NCBI RefSeq assembly: GCF_014192475.1
Contig: NZ_JACHXZ010000004.1
Location: 423,348-487,347, forward strand
Direction of reading: 5' to 3'
From: Simiduia aestuariiviva
GTDB taxonomy: Bacteria; Pseudomonadota; Gammaproteobacteria; Pseudomonadales; Cellvibrionaceae
DNA length: 64,000 nt
The position numbers and the translations under genes were made by a program. Shown here piece by piece: positions 23,646 through 34,387 of the stretch. A model generated the notes under the pieces. It was not told where the DNA came from. It saw nothing but the letters and a program-made list of their open reading frames with translations, and did no database searches. The stretch's first letter is position 1, and each line of letters starts with the position of its first letter.

Positions 23646-24182
23646 ATGGCTGAATTGACCACCTTGGCACGGCCTTACGCTAAAGCGGCTTTTGAATACG
23701 CGTTGGCGGCAAAGGATCTGGCTGGCTGGTCTGCCATGCTGAACACGGCTGCGGCCGTGTCGCAGCAGGAAGTGATGCAGCAGGTACTTAGCCTGCCGTC
23801 TTACACTGCAGATCAAAAAGCGCAAATTTTTGTCGATGTTTGCGCGGATACATTGAGCGGCTCCGGCCAAAACTTTATTAAGAACCTGGCAGCCAATAAG
23901 CGCCTGACTCTATTGCCGCACATTGCGGTAATTTTCGAGCAGCTTAAAGCCGCACAGGAAAAAACCATCGATGTGGAAGTGGTATCAGCATTTACCCTTT
24001 CCGCCGACCTTCAAGAGAAACTGGCAAGCGCACTGAGCAAAAAGCTCAGCTGTGATGTGCGTGTTCAGGCTAGCGTTGATCAGGACTTGATCGGCGGCGC
24101 TGTTATTCGCGCTGGCGATACCATCATTGATGGTTCCGTGCGCGGCCGGCTGGCCAAACTCGCCGAAGCGATGAACGCCTAA
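23646..24182 (+). CDS. atpH: F0F1 ATP synthase subunit delta
   Basis: 178-residue stator subunit that joins the peripheral stalk to the top of the F1 head. The N-terminal [13 protein letters not shown] and the C-terminal [30 protein letters not shown] are the family signature. It stands between atpF and atpA as in other gammaproteobacteria. ATG start with GCGAGG upstream. Confidence 0.96.
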   Translation: MAELTTLARPYAKAAFEYALAAKDLAGWSAMLNTAAAVSQQEVMQQVLSLPSYTADQKAQIFVDVCADTLSGSGQNFIKNLAANKRLTLLPHIAVIFEQLKAAQEKTIDVEVVSAFTLSADLQEKLASALSKKLSCDVRVQASVDQDLIGGAVIRAGDTIIDGSVRGRLAKLAEAMNA

Positions 24183-24207
24183 CTCTTATAGGATTGAGGA
24201 CAAAAGC

Positions 24208-25752
24208 ATGCAGCAACTGAATCCTTCGGAAATCAGTGAAATTATCAAGCAGCGCATCGACAGTCTCGATGTGGCTACTGAAGCCCAAAATGAGGGCACC
24301 ATTGTTTCCGTATCCGACGGCATTATCCGTATCCACGGATTGGCCGACGTTATGTACGGTGAAATGATTGAATTCGACGGCGGCCGTTTCGGTATGGCCT
24401 TGAACCTTGAACAGGACTCTGTGGGTGCTGTGGTTCTGGGTGATACCTCCGGTTTGGCAGAAGGCCAAAAAGTCCGTTGTACCGGTCGCATTCTAGAAGT
24501 GCCCGTTGGCGAGGCCCTGTTGGGTCGCGTGATGGACGCACTGGGCAACCCCATCGACGGTAAGGGTGCGTTAAACACCACTGAAACCGATGCGCTAGAA
24601 AAAATTGCTCCCGGTGTAATTGAGCGTCAATCCGTAGATCAGCCAATTCAGATTGGTTTGAAAGCGGTTGATGCCATGGTGCCTATCGGTCGCGGTCAGC
24701 GCGAGCTGATCATTGGTGACCGTCAGACTGGTAAGACCGCCATCGCCGTTGATGCCATCATCAACCAAAAAGGTACTGGCGTTAAGTGTGTTTACGTCGC
24801 TATCGGTCAGAAGGCATCTTCAGTAGCAGCTGTAGTACGTAAGTTGGAAGAGCACGGCGCCATGGATCACACCATTGTGATCGCCGCCACCGCTTCTGAT
24901 CCAGCGGCCATGCAGTTCTTGGCGCCTTTTGCCGGCTGTACCATGGGTGAATACTTCCGCGATCGCGGTGAAGATGCATTGATCATTTACGATGATTTGA
25001 CCAAGCAGGCTTGGGCCTACCGTCAAATTTCATTGTTGTTGCGTCGTCCACCAGGCCGTGAAGCCTACCCAGGTGACGTATTCTATTTGCACTCGCGCTT
25101 GTTGGAGCGTGCATCACGCGTGAACGCCGATTATGTCGAGCAGTTCACCAAAGGTGCCGTTAAAGGTAAGACCGGTTCATTGACCGCCCTGCCTATCATT
25201 GAAACGCAAGCCGGTGACGTATCTGCCTTCGTACCAACCAACGTGATCTCCATTACCGATGGCCAGATCTTCTTGGAAACCAGCTTGTTCAACGCGGGTG
25301 TACGCCCAGCCATGAACGCCGGTATTTCGGTATCTCGCGTAGGTGGTGCCGCGCAGACCAAGATCGTGAAAAAACTGTCCGGTGGTATCCGTACCGCACT
25401 GGCGCAGTACCGCGAACTGGCTGCCTTCTCACAGTTTGCCTCTGATCTAGATGAAGCCACTAAAGCTCAGTTAGATCACGGTGAGCGCGTAACCGAGCTG
25501 ATGAAGCAGAAACAGTACCAGCCCCTGAAAGTGGGCGAGTTGGCTGTGGTGGTTTACGCCGCTAACGAAGGTTTCCTGAAAGACGTTGAAGTAGCCAAAA
25601 TTGGCGCCTTCGAAAGTGCCCTGCTTTCTTACATGAACGCTGAACACGGCGATCTCATGAAGAAGATTAACGAAAGCGGAGATTTCAACGACGAAATTTC
25701 TGCAACGTTTAAGGCTGCTCTCGAGAAATTCAAGGCAACCCAAACCTGGTAA
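24208..25752 (+). CDS. atpA: F0F1 ATP synthase subunit alpha
   Basis: 514-residue non-catalytic nucleotide-binding subunit of F1. N-terminal beta-barrel (about 25-95), then Walker [10 protein letters not shown] (about residue 169), the arginine finger region [10 protein letters not shown] and the C-terminal helical domain. Length matches E. coli (513). The ATG is preceded by a good AGGATTGAGGAC leader. Confidence 0.98.
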   Translation: MQQLNPSEISEIIKQRIDSLDVATEAQNEGTIVSVSDGIIRIHGLADVMYGEMIEFDGGRFGMALNLEQDSVGAVVLGDTSGLAEGQKVRCTGRILEVPVGEALLGRVMDALGNPIDGKGALNTTETDALEKIAPGVIERQSVDQPIQIGLKAVDAMVPIGRGQRELIIGDRQTGKTAIAVDAIINQKGTGVKCVYVAIGQKASSVAAVVRKLEEHGAMDHTIVIAATASDPAAMQFLAPFAGCTMGEYFRDRGEDALIIYDDLTKQAWAYRQISLLLRRPPGREAYPGDVFYLHSRLLERASRVNADYVEQFTKGAVKGKTGSLTALPIIETQAGDVSAFVPTNVISITDGQIFLETSLFNAGVRPAMNAGISVSRVGGAAQTKIVKKLSGGIRTALAQYRELAAFSQFASDLDEATKAQLDHGERVTELMKQKQYQPLKVGELAVVVYAANEGFLKDVEVAKIGAFESALLSYMNAEHGDLMKKINESGDFNDEISATFKAALEKFKATQTW

Positions 25753-25807
25753 TTGCTGGGCGCACAGCGCCCACCAATAACTTTAACGAATCTGTTTGAG
25801 GCCCGAT

Positions 25808-26668
25808 ATGGCAGCCGGAAAAGAGATACGTACTCAGATTACGAGTATTAAAAGTACGCAGAAGATCACCTCGGCCATGGAAATGGTTGCGGCGAGCAAG
25901 ATGCGTAAAGCGCAAGAGCGCATGCAGCTCGGCAAGCCCTACGCACAGCGTATTCGCGCCGTCGTGGGTCACATTGCCAATGCAGCGCCTGAATACCAGC
26001 ACTTGTATATGCAAGAGCGTGAGGTTAAGCGCGTCGGTTACATTTTGGTATCCACCGATCGTGGTTTGTGTGGCGGCTTGAACATCAACATGTTCAAAGG
26101 CGCACTCAAGTCCATGAAAGAGTGGGCTGATCAAGGCGTGGGCATAGATATTTGTGTGATTGGCGGCAAAGCGCAGTCATTCTTCAAAAGCTACGGCGGC
26201 AACGTGGTGGCATCTGTGCGAGACATGGGCGAGGAGCCTTCACTCTCGGGATTGATTGGTACGGTGAAAACCATGCTGAACGCCTATGCAGAGGCGAAGA
26301 TCGACCGCTTGTTCTTGGTGGGTAACGATTTTGTAAACACCATGACGCAAGTGCCTTACGTCAATCAGTTGCTGCCGCTGCAAGCGGAAAAAACTGAAAA
26401 ACTGTCTCACACCTGGGACTACTTGTACGAACCAGACGCAAAAGTATTGCTGGATGGTTTGTTGACTCGCTACATCGAATCTCAGGTCTATCAGGCCGTG
26501 GTTGAGAACGGTGCTTGTGAGCAGGCTGCACGCATGTTGGCAATGAAAAACGCCACAGACAACGCTGGCGATCTGATCAAGGATCTTCAGCTGGTGTACA
26601 ACAAAGCGCGTCAGGCAGCCATTACCCAGGAATTGTCTGAGATCGTTAGCGGTGCTGCGGCGGTTTAA
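25808..26668 (+). CDS. atpG: F0F1 ATP synthase subunit gamma
   Basis: 286-residue central shaft of F1 that rotates with the c ring. N-terminal helix [36 protein letters not shown] and the C-terminal helix with [22 protein letters not shown] form the coiled coil. [11 protein letters not shown] is the conserved Rossmann-like part. Start fixed at ATG 25808 because GAGG lies 8 bases upstream; the earlier in-frame TTG 25796 overlaps that site. Confidence 0.97.
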   Translation: MAAGKEIRTQITSIKSTQKITSAMEMVAASKMRKAQERMQLGKPYAQRIRAVVGHIANAAPEYQHLYMQEREVKRVGYILVSTDRGLCGGLNINMFKGALKSMKEWADQGVGIDICVIGGKAQSFFKSYGGNVVASVRDMGEEPSLSGLIGTVKTMLNAYAEAKIDRLFLVGNDFVNTMTQVPYVNQLLPLQAEKTEKLSHTWDYLYEPDAKVLLDGLLTRYIESQVYQAVVENGACEQAARMLAMKNATDNAGDLIKDLQLVYNKARQAAITQELSEIVSGAAAV

Positions 26669-26704
26669 CGCCCTGCGCAATAGATTTGAAATTTAGGTTT
26701 TTAA

Positions 26705-28099
<1,395 letters not shown>

Positions 28100-28123
28100 C
28101 AGCCGTCAATAGAGGCAAAGGTT

Positions 28124-28549
28124 ATGGCCATGACAGTCCACTGTGACATCGTCAGCGCAGAAGAAGCGATCTTTTCCGGTTTGGTTGAACTGGTAGTAGC
28201 TGCGGGAACCGAAGGTGATTTAGGTGTCACCTACGGCCACGCACCCCTATTGTCCAGCTTGAAACCAGGTCCTATTCGGATCGTGAAGCAAGACGGCGAA
28301 GAGGAAATTTATTACGTTTCCGGCGGTTTTTTGGAGATTCAACCCTACCAAGTCACCGTATTGGCCGATGCAGCGCTTCGTGCCGACGATTTGGACGAAG
28401 CGGCGGCTCTTGAAGCACAGAAGTCAGCTGAACAGCAACTGCATAACAACGCGGGTGAAATCGACTTTTCTCGCGCTGCTGTGGAGTTGGCTGAAGCCTC
28501 CGCCAAACTTCGTACACTGCAGGCAATTCGCAAAAATCTTAATAAATAA
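28124..28549 (+). CDS. atpC: F0F1 ATP synthase subunit epsilon
   Basis: 141-residue subunit that couples gamma to the c ring and can inhibit ATP hydrolysis. N-terminal beta-sandwich ([56 protein letters not shown]) followed by a two-helix C-terminal domain ([19 protein letters not shown] onward). It ends the atp operon and is followed by a terminator. Confidence 0.96.
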   Translation: MAMTVHCDIVSAEEAIFSGLVELVVAAGTEGDLGVTYGHAPLLSSLKPGPIRIVKQDGEEEIYYVSGGFLEIQPYQVTVLADAALRADDLDEAAALEAQKSAEQQLHNNAGEIDFSRAAVELAEASAKLRTLQAIRKNLNK

Positions 28550-28569
28550 GATTAGGCGAAAAAGCCAAC

Positions 28570-28605
28570 AAAAAAGGGTAGCATTAGCTGCCCTTTTTTG
28601 TTTTT
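28570..28605 (+). terminator. rho-independent terminator of the atp operon
   Basis: AAAAAAGGGTAGC (28570-28582), loop ATTA, GCTGCCCTTTTTT (28587-28599): a 13-pair stem with one T-G wobble, followed by GTTTTT. Confidence 0.92.
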
Positions 28606-28693
28606 ACATGGTCTGTAAGCACAGGCTAACGCGTTTACAAACGATGTTCCGTCGGGGCGTCCAGGGACGGCCGGGAACCGATTAGGATTGAAT

Positions 28694-30055
28694 ATGTTAG
28701 ACATCGTTGTATTGGCAGCTGGCAAAGGCACCCGAATGAAATCGGATCTGCCCAAAGTACTGCACCCCGTCGCAGGTAAGCCACTACTCCAACACGTACT
28801 CGATACCAGCCAACAACTCGGTGAAAGCGAACTGATAGTGGTTGTGGGTCACGGTGCTGAAACTGTGCGCGAGCGCGTTCACGCGCCAAAATTGAAATTT
28901 GTCGAACAAACCGAACAGCTTGGCACCGGCCATGCCGTTCAGCAAACGCTGCAGTACTTACGCGATGATGCGGTGGTTTTGATCCTCTATGGCGACGTAC
29001 CCCTGATCGCGGCCGACACCCTCGAAACCATGATCGAGCAGGTAAACCACTTTGACATGGCACTGCTCACTGTATTGCTGGGCGATCCCTCTGGCTATGG
29101 GCGAATAGTGCGCAATGCTGAAAATAGTATTGTGGCCATCGTCGAACAGAAGGATGCAACACCACAACAACTGCGCATTCAAGAGGTCAACACCGGCGTC
29201 ATGGCGGTGAAGGGCGCGCTTCTCAAGCGTTGGTTGCCAGAGCTATCGGATGACAATGCCCAGGGCGAATATTATTTAACCGATATCATTGCGTTGGCCT
29301 CACGCGATGGCATCACCGTTCAAGGCATCCACCCCACTTCCGAATTGGAAGTTCTGGGCGTCAATAACCGACGCCAACAGGCGGAATTAGAGCGCTACTA
29401 CCAAAAAACCAATGCCGACAAACTCATGGAAGCTGGGGTGACGCTATTAGACCCCTATCGATTCGATGTGCGTGGCAAATTGCACTGCGGAACCGATGTC
29501 ATCATCGATGTAAATTGTGTCTTTGAAGGCACCGTGACACTTGGCAATAACGTGGTAATTGAACCTAATTGCGTGCTTAAAAATGTGACTGTTGGAGATG
29601 GCGTACGAATCAAAGCTAACAGCCATCTGGAAGACACAAAGGTCGCTGAAAATTGTGAAATTGGGCCCTATGCCCGTCTGCGTCCGGGCACCGAATTAGC
29701 CGCGGGCGCAAAAATTGGCAACTTCGTGGAAACCAAGAAAACCTACGTAGGCAAGGGCAGCAAAATCAATCACCTGAGCTATGTGGGCGATGCCACTCTG
29801 GGCGAAGGCGTCAACATCGGCGCGGGCACCATTACCTGCAATTACGATGGCGTTAACAAATACAAAACTGACATCGCCGATGGCGTGTTCGTAGGTTCGA
29901 ATACCGCGTTAGTTGCGCCAGTGACCCTCGGTTCCGGTGCCACCGTTGGCGCGGGTTCGATCATTACCAAGAATGTAGAGCCAGAGGAATTGGCTATCGC
30001 GCGTGCCAAACAACGCAATATCACGGGCTGGCAAAAACCAACCAAGAAATCGTAA
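28694..30055 (+). CDS. glmU: bifunctional UDP-N-acetylglucosamine pyrophosphorylase / glucosamine-1-phosphate N-acetyltransferase
   Basis: 453-residue enzyme making UDP-GlcNAc for peptidoglycan and lipid A. N-terminal uridyltransferase domain with VVLAAGKGTRMKSDLPKVLH and QLGTGHAVQ, linker, then a C-terminal left-handed beta-helix of hexapeptide repeats (about residues 250-430; IGPYARLRPG, GNFVETKK, NHLSYVGDATLG, NIGAGTITCNYDG). ATG 28694 is preceded by AGGA 6-9 bases upstream; the in-frame TTG 28688 is too close to that site. glmS follows after 61 bases, so the pathway's two steps are adjacent. Confidence 0.97.
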   Translation: MLDIVVLAAGKGTRMKSDLPKVLHPVAGKPLLQHVLDTSQQLGESELIVVVGHGAETVRERVHAPKLKFVEQTEQLGTGHAVQQTLQYLRDDAVVLILYGDVPLIAADTLETMIEQVNHFDMALLTVLLGDPSGYGRIVRNAENSIVAIVEQKDATPQQLRIQEVNTGVMAVKGALLKRWLPELSDDNAQGEYYLTDIIALASRDGITVQGIHPTSELEVLGVNNRRQQAELERYYQKTNADKLMEAGVTLLDPYRFDVRGKLHCGTDVIIDVNCVFEGTVTLGNNVVIEPNCVLKNVTVGDGVRIKANSHLEDTKVAENCEIGPYARLRPGTELAAGAKIGNFVETKKTYVGKGSKINHLSYVGDATLGEGVNIGAGTITCNYDGVNKYKTDIADGVFVGSNTALVAPVTLGSGATVGAGSIITKNVEPEELAIARAKQRNITGWQKPTKKS

Positions 30056-30116
30056 AAAAATTTAGCAACACAGTTTCGCCCCTTGGTCTGGGGATGAACG
30101 CTTACAGGAAAAGATT

Positions 30117-31946
30117 ATGTGTGGAATCGTAGGTGCGGTTGCGAGCCGCAACGTTACAGGGATTTTAGTAGAAGGCTTGATGCGCTTAGAGTACCGCGGC
30201 TATGACTCAGCCGGGGTTGCGGTCATTGATAAAGATGGCGCTCTGCAAATTCGCAAAGCGGTTGGCAAGGTTAAAGGCCTCACCGACAAGCTAGACAGCA
30301 ATCCTACACAGGGCTTTACGGGTATTGCGCACACTCGCTGGGCTACCCATGGCAAACCCACAGAACTCAACGCCCATCCCCATTGCTCAGGCGATATTGC
30401 CGTTGTGCACAATGGAATCATTGAGAATCACGGTGAATTGCGCGAGAAACTAAAAGCAAAGGGCTACGAATTTGTGTCTGAGACTGACACAGAAGTAATC
30501 GCACACCTGATCCACAATTTAACTTCAGAGGGCCTTTCGCTCATAGATGCCCTGCAAGCGGCCGTTGCGCAATTCGACGGCGCCTACGCCCTTGCTGTAA
30601 TCGACATCAATCGCCCCAATGAACTGGTTGCCTGCCGCAGTGGCAGCCCGCTGGTATTGGGCTTGGGTATTGAAGAAAATTTCGTCGCCTCTGATCAAAT
30701 GGCACTCCGTCAGGTTACTGACCGCTTTGTATTTTTGAATGAAGGTGATTTTGTACACCTGAATGACGATAAGGTTGCTATTTATAATATCGAAGGCGAC
30801 CTTGTTGATCGCGACATACACCAGTTGACCGATAAAGCGGAGGTCGCTGATAAAGGCCAGTACCGCCACTATATGCTCAAAGAAATTTTCGAGCAGCCCA
30901 CGGTACTTGCACGCACCTTGCAAGGGCGCATTAGTAAAACAAAAGTACTTGAAGCAGCTTTTGGCGCAGACGCCAGTGGCATTTTCGATAAGGTTGAGGG
31001 CGTTCAAATTGTTGCCTGTGGAACCAGTTACCACGCAGGTTTAGTGGCGAAATACTGGATGGAATCTATTGCTTCGATTCCTTGTCAGGTTGAAGTGGCC
31101 AGCGAATATCGATATCGCAAAGTGTTTGTGCCTAAAAATACACTGTTTGTCACCATCTCACAGTCTGGTGAAACCGCCGACACACTTGCAGCGCTTAAAG
31201 AAGCAAAGAAAAGTGATTACCTCGCGAGCCTCGTGATCTGCAACGCGCCGAATTCTTCATTAGTGCGCGAATCCGACCTAGTATTCATGACCCAGGCCGG
31301 CCCTGAAATCGGTGTGGCTTCCACAAAGGCATTCACCACACAACTTATTGCATTGCAGTTGCTTACCATTGCACTCGGCCGCAGACATGGTTTAAGTGCA
31401 GATCAAGAAGCAAAAATGGTAGCGGCTCTCGCCACGGTGCCTGACGAGGTTGCCAAGGCTTTGACCTTGGACACTGAAATAAAAATTACCAGCGAAAAAT
31501 TCGCGGATAAGAAACACGCGTTATTTCTTGGCCGTGGTGTTGAATACCCTGTGGCAATGGAGGGGGCCCTTAAGCTTAAGGAAATTTCCTACATTCACGC
31601 TGAATCCTATCCAGCGGGTGAGCTTAAACACGGACCGCTTGCACTAGTCGATGCAGACATGCCCATTGTTGCCGTTGCACCAAACAACGAATTAATGGAA
31701 AAGTTGAAATCAAACTTGGAAGAAGTACAAGCGCGGGGCGGCAAACTATTTGTGTTCTCCGATCAAGCATCTGCATTTCCAAGTTCCGATGATGTCACCG
31801 TGATTAACGTACACTCAGTGCCCGATACCATAGCGCCCATGGTGTATACCATTCCCCTGCAGCTATTGAGCTATCATGTAGCTATTGTAAAGGGTACCGA
31901 CGTGGATCAGCCTCGCAACCTCGCTAAATCAGTTACCGTCGAATAA
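30117..31946 (+). CDS. glmS: glutamine--fructose-6-phosphate aminotransferase (isomerising)
   Basis: 609-residue enzyme for the first step toward UDP-GlcNAc. Cys2 in MCGIVGAV becomes the N-terminal nucleophile of the glutaminase domain (about 1-240; RLEYRGYDSAG, HTRWATHGKP). Two SIS sugar-isomerase domains follow (CGTSYHAG, SQSGETADTLAAL, LGRGVEYPVAMEGALKLKEISYIHAE), and the C-terminus is the typical DQPRNLAKSVTVE. Length equals E. coli GlmS (609). tlyA starts at the base after the stop codon. Confidence 0.98.
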   Translation: MCGIVGAVASRNVTGILVEGLMRLEYRGYDSAGVAVIDKDGALQIRKAVGKVKGLTDKLDSNPTQGFTGIAHTRWATHGKPTELNAHPHCSGDIAVVHNGIIENHGELREKLKAKGYEFVSETDTEVIAHLIHNLTSEGLSLIDALQAAVAQFDGAYALAVIDINRPNELVACRSGSPLVLGLGIEENFVASDQMALRQVTDRFVFLNEGDFVHLNDDKVAIYNIEGDLVDRDIHQLTDKAEVADKGQYRHYMLKEIFEQPTVLARTLQGRISKTKVLEAAFGADASGIFDKVEGVQIVACGTSYHAGLVAKYWMESIASIPCQVEVASEYRYRKVFVPKNTLFVTISQSGETADTLAALKEAKKSDYLASLVICNAPNSSLVRESDLVFMTQAGPEIGVASTKAFTTQLIALQLLTIALGRRHGLSADQEAKMVAALATVPDEVAKALTLDTEIKITSEKFADKKHALFLGRGVEYPVAMEGALKLKEISYIHAESYPAGELKHGPLALVDADMPIVAVAPNNELMEKLKSNLEEVQARGGKLFVFSDQASAFPSSDDVTVINVHSVPDTIAPMVYTIPLQLLSYHVAIVKGTDVDQPRNLAKSVTVE

Positions 31947-32690
31947 ATGAGACTCGATGTTGCCCTCGTGGAGCGCGGCTTTGCCCGCTCCCGATCACAG
32001 GCTCAGGCGTTAATTAAAGCAGGTGCCGTGTCAGTCAACGGTCAACCCATTCAAAAGTCCTCCTTCGTCTATGAAAGTGACATGCGCTTGCACGTTGCAC
32101 AAAGCGACGTTACGCAATACGTGTCACGTGGTGGTATAAAACTCGCAGGCGCACTGGATAAACTGGAGCTCGACGTCAAGGGCCTCACAGCGATCGATAT
32201 GGGCCAGTCTACCGGTGGCTTTACCGATTGCTTACTACAACGCGACGTCGCCAAGGTAGTGGGCGTCGATGTCGGCCGTGATCAACTCGTACAATCCGTG
32301 CGAGTTGATCCAAGAGTCGTCTGCTATGAAGGCATCAACGGCCGAGAATTACCGACACAAGCGCTACTTTCACATACTGCCAACAGTCAGGGTTTCGATC
32401 TGGCGGTAATGGACGTATCGTTCATCTCGCAAACACTGATTATTCCGTCCCTAGTGCCGCTCCTTAAAAAAGGCGCTCACCTTTTGTCATTGGTTAAACC
32501 ACAGTTTGAGCTGCAACCGGAGCACATAGGTAAAAATGGATTAGTAAAGACCAATCAATCCTATCCTTTTGTTGAATTAAAAATACGAGAGTGTTTGGCT
32601 TCACTAGGAATGCAAGTACAATATTATTTTCCTTCCGACATCGAGGGTGGCGACGGAAATAAGGAGTTTTTTATTTTTGCGCGAAAATGA
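31947..32690 (+). CDS. TlyA family rRNA (cytidine-2'-O)-methyltransferase
   Basis: 247-residue protein with an N-terminal S4 RNA-binding domain (RLDVALVERGFARSRSQAQALIKAGAVSVNG, about residues 2-60) and an FtsJ-like SAM methyltransferase domain (YVSRGGIKLAGALD, AIDMGQSTGGFTDCLL, VMDVSFIS, LVKPQFE). TlyA proteins 2'-O-methylate rRNA cytidines in some bacteria and have also been described as haemolysins; the rRNA role is the better supported. The ATG touches the glmS stop, so it is probably read from the glmS transcript. The subtype and exact target are not clear. Confidence 0.85.
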   Translation: MRLDVALVERGFARSRSQAQALIKAGAVSVNGQPIQKSSFVYESDMRLHVAQSDVTQYVSRGGIKLAGALDKLELDVKGLTAIDMGQSTGGFTDCLLQRDVAKVVGVDVGRDQLVQSVRVDPRVVCYEGINGRELPTQALLSHTANSQGFDLAVMDVSFISQTLIIPSLVPLLKKGAHLLSLVKPQFELQPEHIGKNGLVKTNQSYPFVELKIRECLASLGMQVQYYFPSDIEGGDGNKEFFIFARK

Positions 32691-32724
32691 TTTATAGAAA
32701 AAATGGCTTAACACGAGCGTTGCT

Positions 32725-33297
32725 TTAACGAGTATTAGTAAGATCTTTCTCAACTATTTTCCCAACTTTCAGCTCTTCACTTTTAAGATAGATATACTTA
32801 CCAGCAATTAAAGGAATGTCTCGTGCACTACGGTCACTATATTGAACATCGATATCTGTAATTGTAGCTCCGAAGCCTGCTGTTCTTAGGAAGTGAAAAT
32901 TACCATAATAAGTCATAGATTTAGGTACTATTTGAAAAGGAATCTGTGCATTGTTGTTGGCATGTAAACCAAACCCCCCGTTATAAACTGACCAAGAAGT
33001 AATTTCGTATTCCCCTGGCTCTAAAGCCACTGCAACTATTCTTCCTCTCGTTCCAGGATAGTCTATATCCCAATTCCTGCCCGGGCTTATTTCTATGGTT
33101 TGCGTACTCGACTGATTCACTTTATTAAAGCGAACTGAGTAATGAGACGCAGTGCCACTGTAGGAAATGGATATCACCAAATAACCAACATCTTTATCGC
33201 TATTAAATTCATGCATTATAGGGAGATACCGCACTTCCGTGCATGCCGTGGTTAATATTAATAACAAAATAAAGATTGAATAAGATACTAATTTCAT
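32725..33297 (-). CDS. putative lipoprotein of unknown function
   Basis: 190 residues. A lipoprotein signal is visible: MKLVSYSIFILLLILTTAC, with the lipobox LTTAC, so Cys19 should be lipidated; the mature part begins TEVRYLP. The rest looks beta-rich (YLVISISYSGTASHYSVRF, EPGEYEITSW, PFQIVPKSMTYYGNFHF, GKYIYLKSEELKVG) and vaguely recalls lipoproteins of the DUF2846 kind, which I cannot confirm. It is markedly AT-rich against its neighbours (17 G+C of 60 at 32881-32940) and uses AT-ending codons, which suggests transfer or relaxed selection. It lies alone between tlyA (convergent) and hexR. Confidence 0.7.
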   Translation of the reverse strand: MKLVSYSIFILLLILTTACTEVRYLPIMHEFNSDKDVGYLVISISYSGTASHYSVRFNKVNQSSTQTIEISPGRNWDIDYPGTRGRIVAVALEPGEYEITSWSVYNGGFGLHANNNAQIPFQIVPKSMTYYGNFHFLRTAGFGATITDIDVQYSDRSARDIPLIAGKYIYLKSEELKVGKIVEKDLTNTR

Positions 33298-33354
33298 AAG
33301 GCTATCTATGATCCAAGTGAATGAATTAATTCGGTTAGTTAGAACGAATAATGT

Positions 33355-34212
33355 TCATCGTTCATTATTTACCCGCAGCTTCCGTAACCCCTGCTTCAAG
33401 CGAAACAAATGATCATGCAATTTCGGCCCTTTATGTTTCGCTACCCCAATAGCCAACACGTCAATCACCACTAAATGGGCGATGCGTGACGATAGCGGCG
33501 TATAGATTTCAATATCCTCTTCTACATTGACCTCGATAGGAATGCTGGCTTTTTGTATCACTGGAGAGCCGGAGGGTGCGATGGCGATAACGATACCGCC
33601 GACACTGCGCACCACTTCAATGGCGTTGATCAGTGCTTCGGTGCGGCCCGATTGTGAGATGGCTACAACCACGTCGCCGGGTTTCATGGACATCGCCGAC
33701 ATGTGTTGAATGTGGTGGTCGGAATAGGCCGCAGTGGCTAGTTGTAGGCGGAAGAATTTATGCTGCGCGTCTGCCGCCACGGCGCCACTGGCACCAAAAC
33801 CGAAAAACTCCACGCGGTTGGCATTGCACAGGGCGTTAACGGCGCGATCCATGATTTCGGGGTTGAGTGAATCGCGTACCTTGAGCAGGGTATCGACGGT
33901 GGAGTCAAAGACCTTGTGGCTGTAGTCGGCCACGGTATCTTCGTCCGTGACCGCTATTTGCCCAAAACTGGGGCTTGCCGCCAGTTGTTGGGCCAAATTG
34001 AGCTTAAAATCCTGAAAACCTTCACAGCCGATGGCGCGGCAAAAGCGCACCACAGTTGGTTCGCTGACTTCCGCGCGCTTGGCCAAATCCACGATTCGCA
34101 TGTGTATAATGTCCGCCGGGTGTGCCAGCACAAATTCCGCCACTTTGCGTTCAGACTTGCGCATCGTTAAGATAGCGTCACTGATTTTTTGTGTCATGAG
34201 TGCCGGTTTCAC
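33355..34212 (-). CDS. hexR: HexR family transcriptional regulator (RpiR type)
   Basis: 285-residue repressor with an N-terminal RpiR helix-turn-helix (LTMRKSERKVAEFVLAHPADIIHMRIVDLAKRAEVSEPTVVRFCRAIG, about residues 15-62) and a C-terminal SIS sugar-phosphate domain (FFGFGASGAVAADAQHKFFRL, VVAISQSGRTEALINA). HexR proteins sense 2-keto-3-deoxy-6-phosphogluconate and control Entner-Doudoroff and central carbon genes. GTG start at 34212 with AAGGAG 7-12 bases upstream. A HexR-type operator lies 140 bases upstream (34352-34366), indicating autoregulation. No zwf or edd gene is adjacent, so its targets must lie elsewhere. Confidence 0.9.
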   Translation of the reverse strand: MKPALMTQKISDAILTMRKSERKVAEFVLAHPADIIHMRIVDLAKRAEVSEPTVVRFCRAIGCEGFQDFKLNLAQQLAASPSFGQIAVTDEDTVADYSHKVFDSTVDTLLKVRDSLNPEIMDRAVNALCNANRVEFFGFGASGAVAADAQHKFFRLQLATAAYSDHHIQHMSAMSMKPGDVVVAISQSGRTEALINAIEVVRSVGGIVIAIAPSGSPVIQKASIPIEVNVEEDIEIYTPLSSRIAHLVVIDVLAIGVAKHKGPKLHDHLFRLKQGLRKLRVNNER

Positions 34213-34351
34213 TGCCTACTCCTTGTAAAAGCTTTCTGCGTTGTTGCCTTGGTGGGCGCTGCGCGGCGCCTTGCACTATATATCCCACTGCAGCGGCGCA
34301 TTGCTACCCGGCATTATTTTATTCAATCATGTAGTAAAAACACCAGATTTT

Positions 34352-34366
34352 TGTAGTTTTCCTACA
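34352..34366. promoter_or_regulatory. HexR operator between hexR and uvrD
   Basis: TGTAGTTTTCCTACA is an inverted repeat that fits the reported HexR motif TGTARTNNNNYTACA as I recall it. A further half site TGTAGT begins at 34330. It sits 22 bases before the uvrD ATG and about 140 bases before the hexR start. Confidence 0.7.
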
Positions 34367-34387
34367 TACAGCGAAATATGATGGTGC

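Noticed and set aside
34213-34387. LexA box for uvrD
   Set aside because: No CTGT-N8-ACAG pattern is present upstream of uvrD, unlike in E. coli.
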